Below, piece by piece: positions 58,585 through 64,000 of a DNA stretch of 64,000 nt. A program made the translations under genes and the position numbers. Within the stretch, counting starts at the first letter, position 1; every line of letters begins with the position of its first letter. Source of the stretch: Bacteroidaceae bacterium (GTDB taxonomy: Bacteria > Bacteroidota > Bacteroidia > Bacteroidales > Bacteroidaceae). The DNA lies in assembly GCA_017649485.1 (NCBI GenBank), contig JAGCGS010000068.1, positions 62,001 through 126,000 on the forward strand, given 5' to 3'. Below the pieces are notes generated by a model. It was not told the origin of the DNA. It searched no databases and saw only the letters and a list, made by a program, of their open reading frames with translations.

Positions 58585-58932
58585 TTAGCCCACTGGTTTT
58601 GTCTGCGAGTAGCCTTTCGCCTTGAGCAGGTCGAGGATGCGTTGCTTGAAATCACCTTGTATGATGATCTCACCGTCTTTGGCGGTGCCACCTACGCCAC
58701 AGCTGGCTTTCAGTAGCTTGCCTAAGGCTTTCAGATCTTCTTCTGAGCCGATGAAGCCTGTTATCAAGGTAACTGTTTTACCTCCACGATTCTTACGGTC
58801 AATGCCCACCCGCAATTTCTGTTGTTGAGGTGGCAGTGTAATGGCCTCTTCCTCCTGAGAGGTCTCATACTTAAAATCTGGATTGGTGGAATATACCACA
58901 TTCAATCTGTCTTTCCAATTATCATTCTTCAT
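58585..58932 (-). CDS. yciH: SUI1/YciH-type translation initiation factor
   Basis: 115 residues. The SUI1 domain occupies residues about 38-112: LRVGIDRKNRGGKTVTLITGF, LGKLLKASCGVGGTAKDGEIIIQGDFKQRILDLLKAKGY, matching eIF1/YciH. Bacterial members are thought to affect start-codon fidelity and leaderless mRNA initiation. The N-terminal 37 residues are a non-conserved extension with Tyr and acidic residues. Divergent promoter shared with the FAH-family gene. Confidence 0.92.
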   Translation of the reverse strand: MKNDNWKDRLNVVYSTNPDFKYETSQEEEAITLPPQQQKLRVGIDRKNRGGKTVTLITGFIGSEEDLKALGKLLKASCGVGGTAKDGEIIIQGDFKQRILDLLKAKGYSQTKPVG

Positions 58933-58951
58933 TTTATTTTGTTCTTTTCCG

Positions 58952-58984
58952 CAAAAATAGGCAAAAAGTTTGGTATGTTGTCAA
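58952..58984 (-). promoter_or_regulatory. Predicted yciH promoter
   Basis: On the - strand, TTG at 58984-58982, 22 bases, TATTTTTG at 58959-58952. It overlaps the divergent promoter of the FAH-family gene. Confidence 0.55.
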
Positions 58985-59002
58985 TGAAAAGCAGTAAATT
59001 TG
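58970..59002 (+). promoter_or_regulatory. Predicted promoter of the FAH-ispF operon
   Basis: TTG (58970-58972), 22 bases, TAAATTTG (58995-59002), 20 bases before the ATG. Confidence 0.55.
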
Positions 59003-59022
59003 CGTTTTGAAAGGGATTGAAT

Positions 59023-59640
59023 ATGAAGATTATTTGTATCGGCATGAATTATGCCCTCCATAAAGAGGAGTTAGGACATACGGAAGCATGTCCTGAGCCT
59101 GTGATATTTATGAAGCCAGACTCTGCCATTCTGCGTGATGGCAAGCCATTCTTCCTGCCTGACTTCTCACAGAATTTACAATATGAGACAGAGGTGGTGG
59201 TACGCATCAGTCGCTTGGGCAAAGCCATCAGCCCTAAGTTCGTGCGTAGGTATTATGATGCGGTGACGATTGGCATCGACTTTACAGCCAGAGATTTGCA
59301 GAGCAGGTTCCGCTCAGAGGGTCATCCCTGGGAGTTGAGCAAAGGTTTCGACGGTAGTGCGGTGATTGGCGACTTTATTCCATTGGCTGATGTGGGCAAT
59401 GAGGTGCAGAACCTGCATTTCCATCTTGACATTGATGGCAAGACTGTACAACAGGGCTTTACCGATGACATGCTGTTCACGGTGGATGAGATTATCTGCT
59501 ATGTGAGTAAGTTTATGACACTGAAGATAGGTGACCTTATTTATACAGGAACACCTGTTGGGGTGGGGCGAGTTGCCGTTGGCAATCATCTGCAGGGATA
59601 CTTGGAAGACAAGAAGCTGTTGGACTTTTACGTAAGATGA
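59023..59640 (+). CDS. Fumarylacetoacetate hydrolase-family protein
   Basis: About 205 residues from the ATG at 59023 (a TTG at 59017 is less likely). Metal-binding pattern of the FAH fold: PVIFMKPDSAI, LQYETEVVVRI (E-x-E), and GIDFTARDLQS; PWELSKGFDGSAVIG and YTGTPVGVG complete the usual small-FAH set. Members hydrolyse C-C bonds or decarboxylate oxo-acids such as oxaloacetate. It overlaps ispF by four bases (ATGA). The substrate cannot be told from sequence. Confidence 0.9.
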   Translation: MKIICIGMNYALHKEELGHTEACPEPVIFMKPDSAILRDGKPFFLPDFSQNLQYETEVVVRISRLGKAISPKFVRRYYDAVTIGIDFTARDLQSRFRSEGHPWELSKGFDGSAVIGDFIPLADVGNEVQNLHFHLDIDGKTVQQGFTDDMLFTVDEIICYVSKFMTLKIGDLIYTGTPVGVGRVAVGNHLQGYLEDKKLLDFYVR

Positions 59641-60122
59641 TGATGAAGATTCGTGTTGGGTTTGGATATGATGTACACCAGTTGGTGGAGGGACGTGACC
59701 TGTGGCTGGGAGGAATTAAGTTGCAGCATAGCAAGGGTTTACTGGGTCATTCCGATGCCGATGTGTTGATTCACGCCATCTGCGATGCCCTGTTAGGTGC
59801 TGCCAATATGCGTGATATTGGCTATCACTTCCCAGATAACTCTGCTGATTTTAAGGATATTGACAGTAAGGTGTTGCTCAGGGAAGTGGTGCGTTTAATC
59901 GCTTCAAAAGGATATAAGGTGGGCAATATCGATGCCACTGTTTGTGCCGAACGCCCTAAGCTGAATCCTCATATCCCTGCGATGCAGCAAGTCTTGGCAG
60001 AGGTGATGGGCATAGATGCTGATGATGTTTCCATCAAGGCTACAACTACCGAGAAACTTGGTTTCACGGGTAGGGAAGAGGGCATCTCGGCATTTGCTAC
60101 CGTATTGATAGAGAAAAATTAA
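59637..60122 (+). CDS. ispF: 2-C-methyl-D-erythritol 2,4-cyclodiphosphate synthase
   Basis: 161 residues; any of three clustered ATGs (59637, 59640, 59643) may be used, the last giving MKIRVGFGYDVHQL. Zinc ligands DVH and the GHSDADVLIHAI segment are present, as are YHFPD and the TTEKLGFTGREEGI C-terminal motif. IspF forms the cyclodiphosphate in the MEP isoprenoid pathway. Overlaps the FAH-family gene. Confidence 0.95.
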   Translation: MMMKIRVGFGYDVHQLVEGRDLWLGGIKLQHSKGLLGHSDADVLIHAICDALLGAANMRDIGYHFPDNSADFKDIDSKVLLREVVRLIASKGYKVGNIDATVCAERPKLNPHIPAMQQVLAEVMGIDADDVSIKATTTEKLGFTGREEGISAFATVLIEKN

Positions 60123-60135
60123 AACTAATGATACT

Positions 60136-62727
60136 ATGAAAATCTTGAGAACTATGAGTCTTTTCCTGTCTGCAGCTTTACTGTCGCTGGCAGGATGTGA
60201 TACTGAGAATCAGAAAGAGAAGTATAGCCTGACTGATACATTAGAGTCATCAGCTTGGGATGCGTCACAATGGATATCTGTGGCAGATGCCCCTGTAGTG
60301 CAGGGTATCGTTTATGAACCAGGCAATTGGCGTGCTGCAGATGGTGCCAATTGGTTCGTTTCTGTTGTGAAGAATGATAAGAAGGTGGTGGGAGCCAAGT
60401 GGATGACTACCGCTTTGGGTGTGTATGAAATCTATGTAAACGGTGAGGCTGTGGGCGATGAGGTGTTGAAGCCTGGCTTTACACACTATGCCAAGACCAA
60501 GCGTTCATATACCTATGACATTACCCCTTTGCTGGAGCGGAAAGCTGGTGCCGAAAACACTTTGTCAGTGCAAGTTACCCCAGGTTGGTGGGGCGATAAG
60601 ATTATCACTCCTGCAGGCCATGACGGCATGATTGGCAAGAAGTGCGCTTTCAGAGGTGTGCTGGAACTGACCTATGCTGATGGCACGAAACAACTCTTTG
60701 GTTCAAATACGGATAATTGGAAGGCTGGCATAGCGGGTCCTGTTAAGCATGCAGGTATCTTCGATGGTGAGGAATATGATGCCCGTGAGCCACAGGGCTA
60801 TCTGATGGCTGATCAGTTCAAGACTCCGGAGGTAAACACTGAGTTTAGTGGAGAGATCCTTCCAACCGCAGGCGCAGAAATCTACCTGCGTAAGGACTTG
60901 GCGATGAATCCTGTTAAGGCATACATCTGGAAAGACATTGAGAATGTAAAGGACGAAGAGTTTGGTAAGGTGGTGATTAGCCGTGAGTATGCTACAGGCG
61001 AGGAAATAGTCTTGCAGGCAGGTGAGACCTTGGTGGTGGATTTCGGTCAGAATGCTGCCGCAGTGCCCGCATTTACTTTCAAGGCTGCCCCAGGCACTGT
61101 GCTTACTTGTCTGAGTGGTGAGTTGCTGAACGATGGCAATGGTGCCAAGAGTCGTGGCATGGACGGTCCCGAGGGCAGTGTGCATCGCGACAACCTGCGT
61201 ATCGCCCATGCAGATGGTATGAAGCTGACCTATACTTTTGCAGACAATGCAGACTTTGTGTCATACTATCCGCATTGTACATTCTTTGGCTATCGCTTTG
61301 CCTCCATCACCACTACTGATCAGGTGACTATCAAGTCGTTGCAATCCATTCCTGTGACCTCTATCGCTGAGTCGTTGGAGACAGGTGTCATCACTACTGG
61401 CAACGAATCTGTGAACAAACTGATATCAAACACCATTTGGGGACAGCGTTCCAACTATCTGTCAGTGCCTACCGATTGCCCGCAACGCAACGAACGACTG
61501 GGTTGGACGGCAGATACCCAAGTGTTTACAGAAACAGGCACTTTCTTTGCCAATACGGATCAGTTCTTCCATAAGTGGATGCGTGATATGCGTGACTCAC
61601 AAAGTGAGACAGGCGGTTTCCCAGGTGTGGCTCCTTTGGCTCAGTATGGCGGTGATATGATGCGATTGGGTTGGGCTGATGCGGGCATTATCGTGCCTTG
61701 GACGGTTTGGAAGCAGTTTGGCGATACCCAGATCATTAACGAGAACTGGGATGCCATGAACCGCTTTATGAATCATGTGAATGAAACCCGTTACGACCAT
61801 ACGGCACTGAGTGCAGAAAATGGCAACTATCAGTGGGCTGACTGGCTGAGCTACGAGCCATTGGAGAGCTGTGGCGGAGGTGCGTTCAGAGATACGCCTA
61901 AGGGTAGGGCTCCTTTGGCTGATGCCATTACTTATTGGAGCTATTTAGGTGCTTCCTATTGGCTCATCGATGCGGAAATGATGCGTGATATGGCTGAGGC
62001 TACCAATCGTGACGCAACAGCTTATCAGCGAATGGTGAATGATGCCAGAACTTATATTAAGATACAGTTCCTGAAACCAGACGGCAGCTTTAAGACCGAG
62101 ATACTGAACACCATGCAGACTCCTGCCTTGTTCGCATTGAAGAACCAGTTGGTAGAAGGTCAGGCTAAGGAAGCCATCATCGCTCGCTTGCGCAAGAACT
62201 TCGAAGAGCATGATAACTGCTTGCAGACAGGTTTCTTAGGCACCTCTATCTTGATGCAAACGCTTACTGATAATGGTATGGGCGACATTGCCTACGAATT
62301 GCTCTTCCAGCGTAAGAACCCCAGCTGGCTCTATTCTGTAGATAATGGTGCCACCACCATCTGGGAGCGTTGGAACAGCTATATGCTTGACAAGGGTATG
62401 GGTCCTCAGGGCATGAACAGCTTCAACCATTATGCTTATGGCGCTGTGTGCGCATGGCTTTGGGAAACTGCTGCAGGCATAGCTGCCGATCCAGCCAAGC
62501 CTGGCTTCAAGCATATCATCATGAAACCGATGCCTGACAAACGTCTGGGTCATCTGGAAGCCAACTATCAGTCGGCTGCAGGTTTGATACACAGTGCATG
62601 GAAGTATGAGGGTGACCAGTGGACTTGGGAATTTACCATCCCTGAAGGAGCCACAGCCACCGTTACCTTGCCTGGCGAAACAGAATCCAAGGATTATCAG
62701 GCTGGCACATATACGATAACGATGTAA
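60136..62727 (+). CDS. GH78 alpha-L-rhamnosidase lipoprotein
   Basis: 863 residues, lipobox LAGC (signal MKILRTMSLFLSAALLSLAGC, followed by DTENQ). The N-terminal beta domains (ALGVYEIYVNGEAVGDEVLKPG, WWGDKIITPAG) precede the (alpha/alpha)6 catalytic domain with TDCPQRNERLGWTADTQVF, the GH78 motif containing catalytic acidic residues. The C-terminal beta domain ends with PGETESKDY. It removes terminal rhamnose from pectin RG-I side chains or similar glycans. It follows ispF by 13 bases, so it may be cotranscribed. No other pectin gene is visible. Confidence 0.9.
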   Translation: MKILRTMSLFLSAALLSLAGCDTENQKEKYSLTDTLESSAWDASQWISVADAPVVQGIVYEPGNWRAADGANWFVSVVKNDKKVVGAKWMTTALGVYEIYVNGEAVGDEVLKPGFTHYAKTKRSYTYDITPLLERKAGAENTLSVQVTPGWWGDKIITPAGHDGMIGKKCAFRGVLELTYADGTKQLFGSNTDNWKAGIAGPVKHAGIFDGEEYDAREPQGYLMADQFKTPEVNTEFSGEILPTAGAEIYLRKDLAMNPVKAYIWKDIENVKDEEFGKVVISREYATGEEIVLQAGETLVVDFGQNAAAVPAFTFKAAPGTVLTCLSGELLNDGNGAKSRGMDGPEGSVHRDNLRIAHADGMKLTYTFADNADFVSYYPHCTFFGYRFASITTTDQVTIKSLQSIPVTSIAESLETGVITTGNESVNKLISNTIWGQRSNYLSVPTDCPQRNERLGWTADTQVFTETGTFFANTDQFFHKWMRDMRDSQSETGGFPGVAPLAQYGGDMMRLGWADAGIIVPWTVWKQFGDTQIINENWDAMNRFMNHVNETRYDHTALSAENGNYQWADWLSYEPLESCGGGAFRDTPKGRAPLADAITYWSYLGASYWLIDAEMMRDMAEATNRDATAYQRMVNDARTYIKIQFLKPDGSFKTEILNTMQTPALFALKNQLVEGQAKEAIIARLRKNFEEHDNCLQTGFLGTSILMQTLTDNGMGDIAYELLFQRKNPSWLYSVDNGATTIWERWNSYMLDKGMGPQGMNSFNHYAYGAVCAWLWETAAGIAADPAKPGFKHIIMKPMPDKRLGHLEANYQSAAGLIHSAWKYEGDQWTWEFTIPEGATATVTLPGETESKDYQAGTYTITM

Positions 62728-62780
62728 GATGTAGGATGGATGATTCCCATTAATCCCATAAAAAACAAAAAAAAAGAAAA

Positions 62781-64000
62781 ATGAAGAAATTGTTGATTGT
62801 TTCATGCTTGCTGGCTTTTGTGGCAAGTATAAGTATGAGTGCCCAGGACACCTTGCGTTACCACATTGATTTAAAAGACAAGGCGGCTACTAAGTTTAGC
62901 TTGAAGCGTCCTGAGAAGTTCCTTTCTGCAAAAGCTTTACAACGCAGACAGAAGCAAAACCTGAAAGTGGATTCCACCGACTTGCCTGTACCTGAGGCTT
63001 ATATCAAGGCTATCCAGCAAACGGGTGTGAAGGTGTTGGTAACCAGTAAATGGGAAAACTTTGTTACCGTATCATGTAATGACACCACAAAGATTGAACA
63101 AATACGCGCTCTGCCGTTTGTGAAGCAGGCCGTGAAGGTGTGGAAAGCTCCCGACAGTTTTATTCTCGCATCACGCAGGGATACTATCATAAATGATTTG
63201 ACAGTGAATCCAGATACCATCTATGGCACAGGTTTCGGACAGATTCATGTGAGCAATACCGATAGGTTGCATGAGGCTGGGTATAAGGGTCAGGGCATGA
63301 CGATAGCTGTAATAGATGGTGGTTTCCATAACTTTGACCGCATCCCCGTATTGGATAATGTGAAGGTGTTGGGTACAAAGGATTTTGTGAATCCAGAGGC
63401 AGATATCTTTGCGGAATCTTCACATGGACTAAGTGTGCTTTCGTGCATGGCTACTAACAAGCCTGGTGTGATGATTGGTACGGCTCCGGAGGCTTCTTAC
63501 TGGCTCTTGCGTAGTGAGGACTCTGATTCTGAATATCCTATAGAACAAGATTATTGGGCAGCTGCTGTCGAGTTTGCCGATAGTGTGGGTGTGGATTTGA
63601 TAAATACTTCGTTGGGTTACAATGAGTTTGACGATTCTTCGATGAACTTTAAGCTCAGAGACTTGGACGGACAGCGTTCTGTTATCTCACGCGTGGCAAG
63701 TCGTTTGGCTGACAAGGGTATGATTTTGGTATGCAGTGCAGGTAACTCAGGCAATTCAGTGTGGAAGAAGATTACCCCTCCTGCCGATGCCGAGAATGTG
63801 CTGACTGTGGGAGCAATGGTTTGGCAGACAGGTGTTATCGCCTCTTTCTCATCTGTGGGCAATACGCAAGATGGACGCATCAAACCCGATGTGGTAGCTG
63901 CTGGCGTGAGGGCTAATGTCATCAATTCGCATGGTAGTCAGGGTAGGGCCAATGGCACCTCGTTCGCATCTCCTATCATGTGTGGCATGGTTGCTTGCCT
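62781..64000 (+). CDS. Subtilisin-like (S8) protease, 3' end beyond window
   Basis: Open from the ATG at 62781 (after an A-rich GAAAA leader) to the window edge, about 406 residues. Signal peptide MKKLLIVSCLLAFVASISMSA. The propeptide-like part (about 20-150) precedes the catalytic domain: AVIDGG (Asp), SSHGLSVLSCMA (His), LVCSAGNSGNS (oxyanion Asn) and NGTSFASP (Ser), so the full triad is visible. It follows the GH78 gene by about 50 bases. Bacteroidetes S8 proteases of this type often end in a type IX secretion domain; that end is not in view. Confidence 0.93.
   Translation, partial: MKKLLIVSCLLAFVASISMSAQDTLRYHIDLKDKAATKFSLKRPEKFLSAKALQRRQKQNLKVDSTDLPVPEAYIKAIQQTGVKVLVTSKWENFVTVSCNDTTKIEQIRALPFVKQAVKVWKAPDSFILASRRDTIINDLTVNPDTIYGTGFGQIHVSNTDRLHEAGYKGQGMTIAVIDGGFHNFDRIPVLDNVKVLGTKDFVNPEADIFAESSHGLSVLSCMATNKPGVMIGTAPEASYWLLRSEDSDSEYPIEQDYWAAAVEFADSVGVDLINTSLGYNEFDDSSMNFKLRDLDGQRSVISRVASRLADKGMILVCSAGNSGNSVWKKITPPADAENVLTVGAMVWQTGVIASFSSVGNTQDGRIKPDVVAAGVRANVINSHGSQGRANGTSFASPIMCGMVAC

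Overview
The window looks like chromosomal DNA of a Bacteroidales bacterium, probably Prevotellaceae or a close relative. The grounds are promoters of the Bacteroidetes form (TTG, about 20 bases, TAnnTTTG), the rplM-rpsI-rpsB-tsf order, lipoprotein signals followed by acidic residues, a 'smalltalk' micro-protein beside an HU-like protein, and glycoside hydrolases of families GH97, GH125, GH9 and GH78. I found no tRNA, rRNA or CRISPR array.

Region 1 (1-9707, + strand) is a tightly packed operon. Divergent type VI secretion (T6SS) baseplate genes (TssG-, TssK-, TssE- and TssF-like) run straight into a small ubiquitin-like protein, an E2-like conjugating enzyme with an HPN motif and a candidate active cysteine, two secreted or membrane proteins, and a large membrane protein combining a von Willebrand-A-like periplasmic domain, a RING-like zinc-binding module and a C-terminal FHA-like domain. 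A Ubl, E2 and RING set built into a T6SS operon is the most striking thing here. No E1 or JAB peptidase is visible, and an unidentified gene is cut by the left edge.

Region 2 (9.7-13.7 kb) holds an SPFH / ribbon-helix-helix / DUF1648 operon with an operator-like palindrome at its promoter, then a GH97 glycosidase on the - strand.

Region 3 (13.7-17.7 kb) is an accessory patch: a HepT/MntA toxin-antitoxin pair, an M15 peptidase remnant, an HU-like protein, smalltalk, and many nested palindromic repeats.

Region 4 (17.7-25.7 kb, - strand) is the secreted part of the T6SS: two Hcp-like tube proteins, a 1437-residue VgrG with a coiled-coil insertion and a long C-terminal extension, a beta-helix-like repeat protein and an unrecognised protein.

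Region 5 (25.8-37.3 kb, - strand) carries two Gfo/Idh/MocA oxidoreductases with a DUF1080 lipoprotein (likely keto-glycoside chemistry), a TPR/HTH sensor-regulator, RseP, GH125 and GH9.

Region 6 (37.3-44.7 kb, + strand) is housekeeping: purB, a pseudouridine synthase with an Arg-rich repeat tail, asnS with an apparent one-base frameshift, and rplM-rpsI-rpsB-tsf with structured leaders.

Region 7 (44.8-58.4 kb) is an array of six paralogous, probably surface-exposed fimbrillin-like lipoproteins. Each has its own near-identical promoter, a 5' hairpin whose base pairs covary between copies in five of the six, a strong Shine-Dalgarno sequence (rare in this phylum) and its own terminator. Their C-terminal modules look shuffled between copies.

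Region 8 (58.4-64 kb) holds a SUI1-type factor, an FAH-family enzyme, ispF, a GH78 rhamnosidase and a subtilisin-like protease cut by the right edge.
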